A stretch of 64,000 nucleotides of DNA, taken from contig CM037830.1 of the NCBI GenBank assembly GCA_021234535.1, positions 5,802,170 to 5,866,169 of the forward strand, written 5' to 3'. Of this stretch, positions 23,692-38,600 are shown in pieces. A program made the position numbers and the translations under genes. Position 1 is the stretch's first letter. Each line of letters opens with the position of its first letter. A model generated the notes under the pieces. That model saw only the letters and a program-made list of their open reading frames with translations. It made no database searches and was not told the origin of the DNA. This DNA is from Stichopus chloronotus. Its lineage: Eukaryota; Echinodermata; Holothuroidea; Aspidochirotida; Stichopodidae.

Positions 23692-26600
23692 CTAGGGGGA
23701 AACAAAAGTAAAAGATACAGTTTTATCAGAAGTTAGTGAGAGCATGTGCACAACAGGCAGATGAGTGAGTGGGTGAGTTGGTGGTGAGAGATAGAGGTGC
23801 TAGAATCAGCCAGTTTTATGTTGTTGTCAAACGTGCCAATCACGGAAGAAAAAAATATTTATGTTGACTTTTAAGTTGATATTAAAGACTTAAAATACTG
23901 CATCATAAAAACTTGCATTCTTAATCATTCTTAATCAAGAAGATGTCATTTTGAGATTGTGATGGTATCACCAGACCACATGTGATGGAAAAGCTTTTGT
24001 TTTTCTTAATATTTCATTGTCAATATATTTTTTTAAAAGTAATGCATAGATTCGAATCAGAGCATTAATGATTTGACTATTGCATGATATACCTCAATAA
24101 TTAAAAACAAAATGTGTATAAGTGTGGGCAGATTTATAGAAATTATGGGTAAAGAAATATATTGAAATATCTGCTATCACTGGCTATGTGACATCATTAT
24201 TTGACTTAGTTGGTTTAATTTAACTTAGGCAAAAATGGCAGAAGCCTTTTCTGAATTTCAAAATTGTGCAACTTGGATAGGAAACAGTATCTCTGAATAA
24301 AACTTTGGGAAGATGTTTGTCAAACACTTCTGTTTCAATTTGATAAACACATTCCCATGGTTTCCTTTTCCTGTAATTAGTAATATATGTAAGATGAATG
24401 CAAAAGGGTAAATGCACAGAAATCTGTAAACAAGAATAAGAGCAGCAGAAAATTTCGCAGAAAATTTTAACTTTTGAAAATACTTTTTCAAACTTAAAGA
24501 CCTACAAGAGTACAAGGGATAAGGGAAGTGATCAAATCTCATGCCCGTGGGTCCATGCGGAAGAAAAAAACTCCTGTGCAACAGAGCTTGACTCATCTCT
24601 CTCGCCGTCTTCCTCTGCCGAGTGTTTTCCGAACTATGCATCAATTCCCCAAAGCTCTTAGTAATCCGATTACAGGGAACAATAGCAAACCCTACAGCTC
24701 ACCAATCTCTACCCACAATGCGAGGTTTTGTTGGAGACCTGTGTGTAAGATTCTTTCTCATCAGTTTCTGCAGAGGAACTGTGAAATGCATCCAAGTGTG
24801 ACGATCATTGCCTTTCTACTGTTCATCTTCTTACATAAATCTGGAGGCGAAATAAACTTATAAATACTGTCTCGTGTCTTCTGTATCAGAAGTTTCATTT
24901 TTACAATTTCTCTAAGACATGTGTCGTCAAGTTTTAAGAGTCAAATTTTGCAGTGTGTGCCTACTTTGCTTACGTTTTTTTTTTCTTCTGCATATGCCTA
25001 GGGTACATTTTGTTACATGATATTGTGGCTCTTGTTAACAAAAGTAGGCCTATAATTTAGGATGATTTGGGTCACGATTCCTATCAAATGAGAAAAGTTC
25101 GCCTAGCCTATACCATGCTTAAAGATGAAATAGGTACACAGCTTCCATTATAAATTTCTTTGCTTTCGAATTTTTCTGCTGTTAATGGGTAAAAATAAAA
25201 ATGATTTTAGCCAGCCTTACCTATTCACCACAATGGGGAAACAGTATTATTCATAGACATTGTACAAGTCCGTTTGTACAAGTCCGTCCGATTACTGCAA
25301 ACATCAATGCTGACCTAACTTCTGGGTGACTTCCAAGCATTTTGAAAAAAAAAAAATTAAAGGCTGTATTGCATCACCCTAAGCTATATTTTTACCTCCC
25401 TGAAAGCAAAATTCTCAACTGGTTCTAAGTTACAGTACTCTTAGATTGACAGCAAATTCGAAAGATGCAGAGCAGCTTGTATTACACAGCGCACACAGGG
25501 ATCCATTGTTTTGATTAAACATATGGAGGAATTTAAGACAGGCTGAGGGAGGGACTAGTGGTAGGTGGTTGGGCGAATTGAAACTGTCTGGGGGGATGAG
25601 TTTTAGTCTTTAACATTAAATGTAAAAAGTGCTAGACTGTTTTCGGACATTCTGTATTACTGGTCCTCTAATTGCTATCATTCCTTAACCTCACCAAAAG
25701 GCTCTACGAAAACTACAAAGACGAAACAACTTGCAGATAACTTACTGCGCAAATTGCCCACACTTGTCAGAGCATATGTTACAAACTCGGCCTGGGGCCT
25801 GTATCCATCGAATAGAATATGACTAAAATGCATGGCAAAACAACATACGTGGCACTGCAGGAATACAATATCTAGGAGTGTGAACCATACCAAGGAGTTG
25901 CAATAAGCAGGGAGAAGACTGAACAACATCAACATGGGTATGCCCCCAAAAAGGCAATGTGATGTTACCAAACTTTTGGGCAATACATAGCCAGAAATCA
26001 AGACGGAAGAGAAGGCTAGGTGACAAGACAAGACATCCACGAATAGTAAGTTTCGTAACAAATGTAGGCACGTCATGAATATTCATCAATTGTTTGTGGC
26101 TTGTCGAATCCACGACACCTTATAGGCCTACGCCATGTTGAGAGTTTCAAAGTGCTCTAATCTAACAATTTCCTTACACATGGCACCCCTGTACTGACTG
26201 TTGGCTTGCATAAATGCTAGACATTGTAGGATGAACTATGTAGTATACCACGATACCACGAAAGAGGTCATTTTGTGGCTAACACGAGCTACTATCTACA
26301 GCAGCTAAATTTAGGCTAGGCCATATACAACAGCAGGCTAACATTTTAGGAGCATGTTTACATACCATTGAGGAGTGTGTCAAATGACTGTCTGAATATG
26401 TTTGACCAATCAGAGGTGAGCAAGTTCTAGCTTATAACAAAGTACACCTTATGAGCTCCTGGATTTTAAATGAAATTTCTAACAGAGATGAAACAAGTCG
26501 GGATGGTCTCAACGAAGTTCTGAAATGTTATGACATGGTCCAGCTCATGTAAAGCCCTCTCACTTCTGAACCCCAATCCAAGTCTAATTGTTCATTACAT

Positions 26601-29600
26601 GCAACAAAATCAATTTCAACAATGGATTGATTGAACTATTGACAGTATATCAATGTCATGGGTGGGTGCACCGGGTTTTGTAGACCATGGCTTGGGGAAT
26701 GCCACTTTCGTTTCGTGCACCATTTTGAAATAAAGTGACCTATGCTAATTAAACTTAAGAGAATGGACATCCACGACGAAGTTTCACATGATTCCTGGCT
26801 AGATGCATGTTTTGATTATGGTGAATCCGAAAATGAATGCCCTGTCAGCATCCCAACACTAATAGCCTTGACATGGGATGGCAAATCAACTTTTAGTGTA
26901 AGTATACTGAACTTTTTTGTAAACACCTCAACTTTGAGCTTGTTAAGTCAAATATGGCAATTATTTTTTTTTGTTTTTATTATATTTTGTTTTTTGTAGG
27001 GATGGGGTGGTGGAGGGAATGCAGATCTTGTAATACTGCTTTGCTTTATACTATAGGCCTTACAGCACCTCTTATCGTAAATTTAGGTTGTTGTTTCTCA
27101 TAAAGGAGAAGGACTCCCTTGGAATATATTTATGAAAATGAACAAGAGGTTTTTGACAAACATCTTCCCAAAGTTTCATTCAGAAATATTGCTTTCTTTC
27201 CACTATTACACACTTTCGAAATTCAGAGAAGGGTGCTGCCATTTTTGCCAAAGTTGAATGTAAACCCACTTGAATAAGTCCAATTATGATGTCATGTCAC
27301 TGATGGCAGTTTTGTTTGACTTATTTGCACTAAAGTCCTATATATTTAGCACAGGACCCAGTTCCACTAAGATTTAAGCCGTAAAAACTAAGTCAGTTTT
27401 TTATGTAATTACCACTCTGCAGTAATTGGTGAAATTTCTCCCCAAAGAATTATGGCAGAGATACGGATACCTAGTTTGGTATCAAATGGTAGAAAAAGAT
27501 AAAAAGTTATAAAGGTTCTTTTTTTTTTGCATCAAACAGCAACTCCTGTCATCACACAGATTAACAGCATTTTTACAGGTCAACAGTATTTCCCTCTAAA
27601 CACGCCACAATTCATTGAGACATGATTTTTGGAGAGGAGCAGTTACAACAGACATTAATTCCCACCCCCACACACATCTTTGTTTTTTTTGGAAATTCCT
27701 CTTACACTTGTTAAATTTTAAAAACACAAAAGCTTAACAATATATGACATTTTTTCCCATTCCAAAGGCTATATATTAAAAATTTTTCCTGTAGAAATTA
27801 CGTTAGTTGTGAAAAAACAAAAAAAGAACTTTGAAAGTTGGGGTTCAGTATACGAGCCTGAATATTTGTCAGTTATGGTGGGTGGCTGTACCTTGAAACT
27901 TTCTTCAACAAATTCTAGATCGGAATTGGGCTGTAACCCATGCTTCCTGCTACATTAATAATAACAAACTGAAGTTGTCTGTACTACCCCACAACCTGTT
28001 GCTAAATTCCCTACAATAATTCAGTGCCCAAATTCATAGATATTTCCTGAAGGTAAGAAAGGAAATTGCATTAACAGGTGGAGATGAAAAGGACGTGGAA
28101 GCAAGAACCAAGGTTGGGAAGTGGTCTGAAGCCATTGTTTGAAAAGCACCCCTAGCTCGTTCCGTGTGTAGAGGGTTTTGTTAAAGATAATGGCTTCAAA
28201 GCACATGAAAGACAAAGGAAGACGTCAGGAAGAAGCTGCGGCACATTGATGAAGGAAGCACACCCATGTTATGAATAGTGTACCAAGCATCAATACTACT
28301 GATCAGAAGACACTGCATCGTCTTATGAAGACCCCCTCGGCAGCTTGGACAGCGATTCATCTATATAAAGCAATAATTGACGCAAAATCTGCAACAGAGA
28401 GATACAATGTTCTTAAAGAGAACTTAGACGCACACTATTTCGCTACCAGAGTTTGGTACCAACTTGAGTTTATGTGACCCAGTTTGAATGGGAAACGATG
28501 GTGATACCTTCGATTGCATGAACAAAGTAAACATTGGTACCGTTGCAGTCAGCAGATATCGGCAGTTCAAAAGGACTTTCCCTCCAACCATACCTTCGAT
28601 GTACTGACCATGATTTCCCAATTCGCAGCAACTACAAGGTAACACCAAGCGGTTTATACAACTCGTCCGGAAATCAGAAGCACCAAAAGTTACAACCAAT
28701 AAGTTTGTTCGAAGTCACTTCAGTATACCAAGAACTGGCCTATCTTTAGTCGTCACCAGATTTACAAACTTCAGGCCAGTATGCATCCAGAGTCACGTGA
28801 ATGATATTGTGAGGAAATTAGACAAGGTTGGACCTAACAAGAAAGTCCTTGTTCTAGTGGTAGATTGCGGTCCCCACTAGAGTGCGAAATCACTGATGGT
28901 TCTCTTGTTCATGTCAAGATTGTTTAGACAGCGCAACCTACATGTCCTGTGTATGACATCATATGGACCTCGACAGTCAGCCTTTAACCCGATAGAACAT
29001 CTATTGGCGCCACTATCTAAGAGACTGGCTTGCGTTAGATTACAAGCTACTCTTCAAGGAGAGAAGCAACCGTGGCACATCAGACAAGTGCCTTAAAGAA
29101 CGTCAGGCATCACGGCGGCATGCCAACCCCTGTTCGTGATGTTTTTGAGTTCTCTTTTGTTCTTACATTACTTCTTGTGAATGGCAACGAGTTTGGTGAC
29201 CTTTTTAGGCTAAGACACACCATTGTGTAAACTTTCACTGCACACAATGGTGCTTGAACTTCGGAGATGAGTGTGTGACATCACACCCCGCCCTCATCTT
29301 TATCTCACCAAACACACCCGAACCTTAACCATGCTGTGATGAATTAGAGATAAGATCGATGTAAGAGGAAATATTTTAAACTCCTGCAGCAATAAAGCAA
29401 GAATTACAAGAGTGATGTTTTTCTTCCTTACCAGTCGTTCCCTGAGTTTAAGTACCAAATCAACAACCTCTACTTCCTCTTTTTCCCTGCACCATTGGAG
29501 GAGGTCAGCTTCTGAGAGAGCCTCCAGATGAAGTAATAACAGCTTCTGGTTGATCTCCTCTTCGCGGCTCTGGAACCACCCGTGAAAATTAGCAGATTTG

Positions 29601-32600
29601 AAGAAACGTCTGAGAACAGGGATAGAAGGTGAAAATCTGTGTGTGGTGGATATGTGAAACAACATGAAAGCTGGGAAGATAACCCACGTGTGGTGGATAT
29701 ATGAATACAGGAAAGCTGGAATGAATACCCATGTGTGATGAACATGAAAGCTGGAGAGAAAATCCATGCATGGTGTACAAGGAAATTGAAAAGAATACCT
29801 AAGTGTGGCAGATACAGGAACACACAGCAGCTAGAATGAAAACCATGTAGTGGATATATGAAAGTTGGAATGATACCCAGTGAATACATGTAAGGTAGAA
29901 TGATATTGATATATGTGGACAGTGGACACAAAATTGGGATTTAGGAATGTGAAATGCCTCGGCCAGAACGAATCGAGAACGAAAAAACACAGAGACTGTG
30001 ATTGTGTTGAAGTTGAATCCATTGGGAGTAGATCATTGGATTTGAAAATTTTACATAAAAATGAGAAAGCAACTACAGGGATTACACAACAAGCATATGC
30101 AAAATTGTACACAAATGCACTCCAACAACCATCAATAAAGTGACCAAGTGAAACTGGAGAACGGGAACACAACAGCTATGAATTCAAAGGAGCAACTATT
30201 ATTCTGAATAAAAGGCCAGAAAGATACCTGATACTGAAACAGCATGACTCCATGGGAAACTTGAGGATAAATTGTGGATTAATTTCAAAATGGTTTTGTA
30301 GACATCGTCAGTCCCAAGCATTTAATGACACAACAGAAAACTTTAAAACTCGGACGAAATATTCTCCTCGAATTGCTTAAACATGCAAACTGAGGCCAAA
30401 ATTGACAAATAATTTGGACAGAGTGAACTGAACACAAAAATAAATTATGGAATGCTTCATTTATGCAAAATAAAATTAGAAAGTATTTAACAATTTAAGG
30501 AAGGGAAGGGGAGGGGTTGTTAGTACCTGTACAAACCCTCCCAATCTCCTTTCAGCCCAGAGGTCAATTGAGGTCCAGAGTGCTCCACCGTTTGCAGAAA
30601 CTCCTCCACATCAAATGTCTTTAGCCTCGGAGGATGCTGTAAAGAGGAGGATATTCATCTCGTGGATTAGAGAGGCTGGAGGCTCTGGGACTTCACCAAA
30701 AGTGGACAGTCCCATTGAATTCTATTTCTCAGCAAGTTTCATGAAGAAACTATTTGTAGGTCCTCCGCAAGACCCAGGCCCAAGTGAACAATACTTATTA
30801 AGCAACTGCACATTATAATGGGTACTGTTTCAACAAAATTTCATGAATTGCAACAGACAGTCATGTTTTTGTGTTGTGCCAAAAATGCTTTTCAAATGGT
30901 TTGCAATGCAATTGACTAATTTGTGCTTGAAATGTGGTAAGATAAGAAACATAGTACACTGGTTTTGACTGTAGGAATATCTGCATGCATCATAGATTCA
31001 CATAAACAGATACAAACATTAACAGGATGATTGCAAAAATTAAAGCTTCATAAATTCTTCAATAATATTTCAAAAGAAAACAGTTTTGCAAATTTGCAGT
31101 AAACTGACCTTCCACGGTGAGATGTTTCTCTGTAATGGCATAAGGCTTGTGACATATCTCTCTAATGAAAACATGAAGCTCTGTGTCAGTTCCAGGAGGT
31201 ATCTCCTCAACATTGCGTCTTGCACCTCGTACGGCCGCCTGCTTTGAATACCCTGACAGTGGCAAATTGTGGAAATATGAGGACTTAAACATGAACTGAA
31301 GGAAAATACACCTCTCAATCACATAACATGTCTAAAATGGCGAATGAAATGGACAATGTTGAATATACACATAACTGATTAATGTTCTCTGGAGGAGATG
31401 CTATCTCAACATAGCAGTTTGAAGCTCATGTGGCGTGGCATGAGATATTTAAAGTGATCGCATGCAGAGGCAAAAAGTAAAAATATTGAAATTTCTTGTT
31501 CAAGGGTTTACTATGTCTTTTAAATGCACCATTCAGACAGTTTGGGCAAAATAAATAATTTACAGGTGATATATTCTGCCATAAAATTTCAAATATCTTC
31601 TAACAAAACAACAAAAAGCGTTAAATACTACAATGCAGTGTTTGACAGTTTTCACTCAATTTAACTGTGCACCTCTTTGAACAAGCCAATGGAAAAAGTA
31701 CTAGTAATAAACAATGAATATCGCCGGCACCATAATTAGGAGTCAGTTAATCGGTCATTTGTAAATTCAGTGCTTTGTTTCACTAAATACCAAACAAGGA
31801 AGTGATGATTTGAGTAATACGTTTTTGTTTACAGAAGCGATACTTGTAACGTTGAAGAGAAATAAATATCTGAATACTTGATCTTAACAACTTTGTTCAT
31901 AGGGATCCTGCAACAATCAAATTGCCTCCCCCCCCCACCTCGATTATCTCACTATCAATATAGTAAGTTGTCTAAGTGGCCCTAGTTAAATGCTGGTTCA
32001 ATGCGTGGGTAGGTGAAGGCTATGCCCGATGGAGGTGGTGCGGTAATGGGTGAGCGGTGCACTACTGCCAACCAGGAATGCTGCACCCCAGAACCATCGA
32101 ACAGTGTACAGTTAAGTACGTACGACCTACACACAATGTACGAGGCAACTAGCGCACCTGGTTCTAGTGCTAGAGACCCTAAATGCAGGCTATGTGAAAC
32201 GCATTTAGAGCTACAATACAATTCAGGTGCTATATAAGGGCAAAACCCACAAGCTAAAAGCAACAAGGCAGTGCAATGGAAGTAGACAAGTTCGCTTTGC
32301 AACCACTGCCAGGCAAGGTTGGCAGAACGCAGTACGCCTACCGGCTAAAATACTAAAAAGCCTGCATAATAACAGCCGTGCAACTGCTCCTAAGCAAAAA
32401 CCAGTCAATACAAATATGAATGTATATATCGACCACCTTGTCCAAAAACACTCTAAATATCTAGATGAGGGCAAGGTAGAACTGCCCTAACAAAAGCAAG
32501 TCTATAAGGAAGCAGCATGTGGTACAACAGTGTAGGGTGATACAAATGTAACTGAGTGGCTTATCTGCTGTGTAAGAGGCTGTGTAGTAAAAGAGAAAGA

Positions 32601-35600
32601 ATAAGCACATGGCTCCTCTTTTATAAGGTCTGGTGACCTTCTAATTAACATGTGCAGTCAACCATGTAAAGAAACTTCAGCTGGCTGGATGCAAAATAGA
32701 GGGGGTAAATTAACTAATAAGCTGACCAATACAAATAAAGTTGACCAGTGGTTAAGTCATGGTCACTACAATGTTGCATATTCATAATGTAGGTGCTTAT
32801 AATAAGGCCCATTTCCAAATACTTTTTCTGAGTTTTTACTGTATTCATGCTGTTTTGGTTGCTTTCCAAAGTGGTTACTGTCATTTTTGTTCACTGAATT
32901 ATGTACCTCATCCATGAATATCGCATGTTCATTTAAATATAAAGAAAAACTTAAGATCAAACATCACCTTACCCAAGTTTTTTTTTCTTTGCACACTCGT
33001 AACCTCTTAAAGTTTAGTAGCTGTAAAGTGGTCTATATTCTTTTTGGAAAGTACCATCTCAAAAAGTATTTTTCACCTCCAATGGCCTCCTCCTCTGATG
33101 CTCCTTAAACTACATAACAATTAACGCACAACACTTGTTGTTCCTCCTTGCCCTCATCCTTCTACTATGTTTAATTATTTACCTCAAATGAGCTACTATA
33201 CGCTGTGAAATATAAACAATGTGTATAAATATGAGGAAATAGTTATAGCTATATGCAAACTGTCCTATTTATGAAAACAATATTTCTTGTGGAAAAAATA
33301 TTGTCTTACCTTTGCCAATCTTTTAATGATTGTTTTGTCTTTGCTGAGAAATGGTTTATACTGAGTGTAAACACCTAAACAAAAAAAGTAAATAAAATAA
33401 AGTCATTATTTAATATCTCTTAAGAAATATCCTTTCTTGGAATGAGCTACCTGATGAAATGGCTGAAAAATATTAAGTACAATACGTGCAAGCATGACAT
33501 GGTGTAATATGTGGTGGGATGAAGGCATGTATCTATCAAACGTAACGCCAACTGTGACCTAGGAATTGTTATTTCTGCCTTCAAAGGTGATATTTGTCAT
33601 GGAAGGTAAGTCACAGGAGACCAAACCACCTTCTAACTTTGATAAAAATTGTGATGTTGACTTACACAGAAATGACCACACTTCTAGTTTTCACATCCAA
33701 ATTGACTTTGTTCAAATTATAATTTGAAAATGAAATGGGTTGTGCATCAATCTAACATGTAAAGAATGAATTAGCATGAACTGTCATGCAGATACAAATG
33801 AAAAAAATATTCATGATTTTGAAATATCCAATTCAACTTGACTTTTGTGTAGTAACCAAAACCCTTTAAAACTATTCAAGCTCTCTTCATTATGGCAAAA
33901 AAAAAAACTTTACCTGGCTTTGATTCTAGGGTCTTTAAGCTTCCTGGTTTCTTTGGCTTGTTGGCTTTTGACTTATCTGTCATGAAGCAATACACAGCAT
34001 AATTTACATGATCTGACCAGTGAAACTTTAATTTTTGTGCTACGGTCAATCCATTTCTACATCTATCCATTTTGTACTAATACCAGAACATCTGGACGAA
34101 ATTTATACTGGTAATAAATCTAGTGATCATTCTGAACAAAAAAGTGAAATCTTGAAGGAGTATGCTGAAACATGCAATCCTTGATAGGAACTGTGAGCAT
34201 CAAAAAAAAAAAAAAAAAACAGTTGGCATGGAAGTCATTTGCAGTAATGTTGAATTTTACGTAAATTTCAGTGGTTTCTGCTGTAGTGTGTTTGGTTAAT
34301 GAAACAAGTGAATTTGAGATTCCAAAGCTAAAGCATGTACATATGCGATATCTTGAGGAGGTAGTTGTAACTAAATACCAGTATTGAAAATTTTGTCTGT
34401 GGTAAAGTGCAACATTAAACGTGACATCTATACCAACTGTTTCTTGTTGCTTATATTAGCTATCAAAGATTGCATGTTTCAGAGTGCACCTGCAAGTTTT
34501 CTGTTCTTTGACGAATGTTAACTGACAAATTCCAATATGAGTCAAACATGGAAAGTTTCGATTGAAAAAAATATGAACAAAGACAATGAGACAGTCAACT
34601 AATGGTACAAATACGTGGTACTATTTTAATATTTATAATAAGAAAATATTTTCAATATTTATAATTGACGTTACATATGACCCCAACGGATAATGACACA
34701 AGAGTCTAAATTATTTTCTCTTACTGCTTGCAGGTAATGTTAATTTTACTTTTCCTTCAAAATTCTTGGCTGCTTTTCAAATTTTGGGTGAGTAAATAAA
34801 TAAATGTCACCTCATTCCCTACTTAGCGACTGTGAGTACACACACAGTAGGGCGGACTCAAAGAGTGTAACTGGCTGTAGTACACGCACATGAGCGAACC
34901 CCCTCCCCCCACCCAGCTTACGCATCATTAAACAGCCGAAATTCTTTTTTAAAAGAAGGACATCAAGATAGCAAACATCTGATCAGGATACACTATAAGG
35001 CAATGAAAGAGATGAGTTTGTGTTCTGGAGGAATAAATGTTACTACAGTGACTTGTGACATCATGAAATATACTGATCTACAAACTAATCATTTCTACCA
35101 GCTCTGATGTAATGTTGAAACTGCTGGATGTGCGAAAGATGACCGGTGAGCGAGAGAGATATGGAGTAATGCTGTAATGTTTTGAAGATCTATGTATTCA
35201 ACTAAATGTAATCAAAGGAACTTGGCTGTGGGTACTCTACACACTAGTCAGGCCCTGAGAGGTTCAGTGAACAGTAATTAAAACTTCCTCATGCTCTTAT
35301 TTTCCTGTGACCCTTCATATGCAAATGCAGTTTAAACTTGGAACATCTTTCCTTCAGACTGATGGAGTCTAATGACCATCCAACAATTGCTGATTTTAGG
35401 TGAACTGTCCTACTAACACTTACACACTGCAACTACACTTTTTGGCTGCATTTGTTGCCTAACAGGAAACTGCACACTGCAGGCAGTACTATCCAATGGT
35501 TAATTAATATGCAAATCATTCCAATAATAAGCAATGCCTCTAAGGAATCCTCTGTGTTACCGTTGATGCTCTCTCCGATTCTAACAATGTGTGGCCAGTG

Positions 35601-38600
35601 CTGCAATGTCTTTGCAAAGAATGGATTTGTTACACCTAGGATGACAGATGGCCTGTTGGAAGATGAAAAAAAAGTAATAAAATTTTACGGACTATGAACA
35701 AACTGATCTTTCTGAAAAATTCTGGAAAACTGAATTCCTACAGTTGAAAAAGCTTGAATAACAAAGAAGTGTCCTGCAAATTTCCATCACTTCACAGTAT
35801 CAAAAAGAATTTCATATGAATTCAAACAGAAACTTGGAGATCAGTGTATACAGAAATTCCCCCCCCCCCCCTTGCCAGCAGTCATAATCTGAGAATTGAT
35901 AACAGTCAATACTTTTTACTAGCTGCTAAAATAGTGAATACTCCCCAAAATGTATAAAATTCATGTACACATGTCAACTACCTTCTTCATACTTTGTAGA
36001 CTTAGACAAAATAAAAACAGGAAAACCATTCTGAAGCCACCCCCATGTCCCTGGAATTTGTTTACTTTTCACACAAATAAAAGAAACTTACGGTCCTTGC
36101 GTCCTGGTGGTGTACTCCTTGAATTCGCTGTCGTGTATCGTGAAGTACGGCCTGTAGTCTGTCATGTACTTCAGGGGTGAAATAGTGTTGATGAGAGCAT
36201 GGACAGTACCACATGTAACACCAGGTGATGGACCCATGATGACTAGAGGCTGAAACGGAAAACAAAACCATGCATGACATTTTCACGGAATTGTCCTACA
36301 ATTGGAGATAGCTGGATGAAAAGAAGAGGTTGTAATTTTTTCTTGGAAAAAAAAAGAAAAGAATTTGACATTATTATCTGTTTTGACTGGACTGATCACA
36401 AGAAATGAGGCCTGTACTTGGATCTCACTCTCGCACTTGAATCTCACTGACTTGCTTCTGAATAATGTTATATGCTTTATTAAAAGTAAGACAAGAGTAA
36501 AGAGGATATTCAGGGCACAAAGTACCTAAGAATTTGCTGATAGAGGTCAACTGTTCTATTATTCATCACTTCAAACCAATATCTGTCATCACACATAAAG
36601 AAAATTGCACTCTCATATCTGTAATTTCAGTATTGAATGTAAGGGAACATGTTGCCTTTCTCTCTAGCAGTCTGCAAATGTTGCAAATTTATTTCCAAAC
36701 AGAATTAACTTTCATACTTGTTAAACCACCTGGCTACTGTTTAATACAATACTTACTTCATTTGTTAATGCTAATTCCCATAGAAGTTGAATGTGAGGCA
36801 AGACAGGCTGAAGGCACATAAACGTCTCGGCAGCATGCAAAGACGGCACTACTGTGAGCGGTGAACCCAATGGCTGAAATCAGGAAAAGGTAAAACTCCT
36901 TGGGGAAATGTCAAAAACAAATGGGAAAAAGTGTTCTTCTAGAAAACCATTTGGTATCTAAATGACAACTTGCAAGAAACCACATCCAGGGCAAAGTCTA
37001 AAAGTCAAAGTGGCAACAGTGCCCAGAGAGACATGCATTAACCAAACTGATCATCACATTTGACCCCAATCCCACCCACCCCAAAAGCTGGGAATGTGAA
37101 TTGAAGTCATGACAATGTTGCCTCTTAGTATTTATTTGATTATCCTTATTATCCTTTATGTCACAGTGCCAAAAAAAGCAACACACTATTACAGACAGAA
37201 AGTTCAGTAGCACTGCTGCTCACTATGAAGGGATTCAAAGAACTTTTTGGTAGGACTGACTTCACGGTGAGGACTGACTTTACGGTGAAGTGCTTTCATC
37301 TCCACATGCAATGTCATCTGCATGCAATATTCTTTGTTCTTCATCTGCAGTTGTATGTAGGCACAGCACATTTTGCCACATAAAGACAGAATGAAGGGTC
37401 ACCAAAATCAGCTTATGTGACTTGAATTTCTTGTCATGAGCAGAAACCTGTTTTAAGATATCACTTCAGTATCAGTGTTTGCAACATAACAAAAGGTCCT
37501 TTTGTAGTATCTCATCTTATTTTATAGTATCACTATCTTCTTCAGTTCTCTGCTGAAAAAGAGTGTTACTAAACAACCCTCAGACACTAGGTCATGTGAC
37601 TGTCACTAAACCATGCTATGACTTAGTTGTTGCCACTGACATGTAATCTTGGCATCATGTGTACAACAAGTCCCTTATCAGTGGTGAATTCAGGATGATC
37701 TTGATGCAAGTGCACCCCTCAAGAATTCTCAAAATTGATGAACTTTGCAAATCTTATATCTCACACATCTAACAGTTGTTCTTCTTGCCCTGTTTTGACA
37801 AAGAAACTCTTATACAATATTGAGAGCATCATTTTCATGTAAACCATTCAGATGGTTGAATCCCCAAAGATGGTTAACCCCCGAAGAAAAATCCTCCATC
37901 CACCCGGACTTATCAGTGAAATTGTGAAACTTTGTCAGAGAGCTACAAACAGGTCATGTGACTCACCTGAACAGTATCCCTTGGCAGTCCCATGGCTCCT
38001 AGTTTGATATCACCTTTGGCGGGGACCTTGACCTGCAAGACTGTACCCATGATAGGCAGCTGTAATGTATCTCCAGGTACTGGGTTAAGCCATTGGTCTA
38101 TATCATGACATGCTACAAGGAAATGGTAAAATATGGAGAAAAAAAAATTATCAGAAATGACAGCTGCAAGAAAGGAAGCGAATAGGATGTGCACAGACGA
38201 TAGACCAGAGGCTGTGGAATGGACAAACATCACATTCAAGTATCATCAAGATTTTCCCACATGGGGAGGGGGGGGGGGACACCAACAACACCTGAGGAAA
38301 GAGTAAAATTTTATCATCCATTGAGAAAAATTTCTTATCAGCGTATGCATACGTATGGCAAGCACACCCTGTCTTGCAGGATAATTGAGGAAGAAAATTG
38401 TTAGGTGTAAAATGGTTACATTGTAAAGTCCATGGTATCCTGTGTTTTCTGGAAAAAAACATCTGGTATTTGATAAGTAAGGTCTGCAACAGTGATGCCT
38501 TAAATGGTATACTATTGTTGCCGTATTACATAATGTTAAAATTACATTATCATGCAGAATATGCAGTAAACTGGAAGAATCAGTGGCACGTATGTCATTA

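Larger units (their letters stand above)
23692..29431 (-). other. DENND6 intron 15 (5.7 kb), transposon-rich
   Basis: The intron contains an inverted repeat pair (24178-24377 and 27101-27305), a MITE-1 copy (25357-25613) and a decayed transposase-like region (28271-29096). None of the ORFs inside (24258-24644, 24528-24863, 25678-26113) shows a recognisable protein family. Confidence 0.7.

Noticed and set aside
29470..29990. Minus-strand ORFs rich in HHTWV/PAF-type repeats
   Set aside because: They are a translation of the degenerate tandem repeat next to DENND6 exon 15, beyond the true acceptor at 29609.
35452..35697. 81-codon plus-strand ORF
   Set aside because: It is the opposite strand of DENND6 exon 10.
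35950..36180. 76-codon plus-strand ORF
   Set aside because: It overlaps DENND6 exon 9 on the opposite strand.
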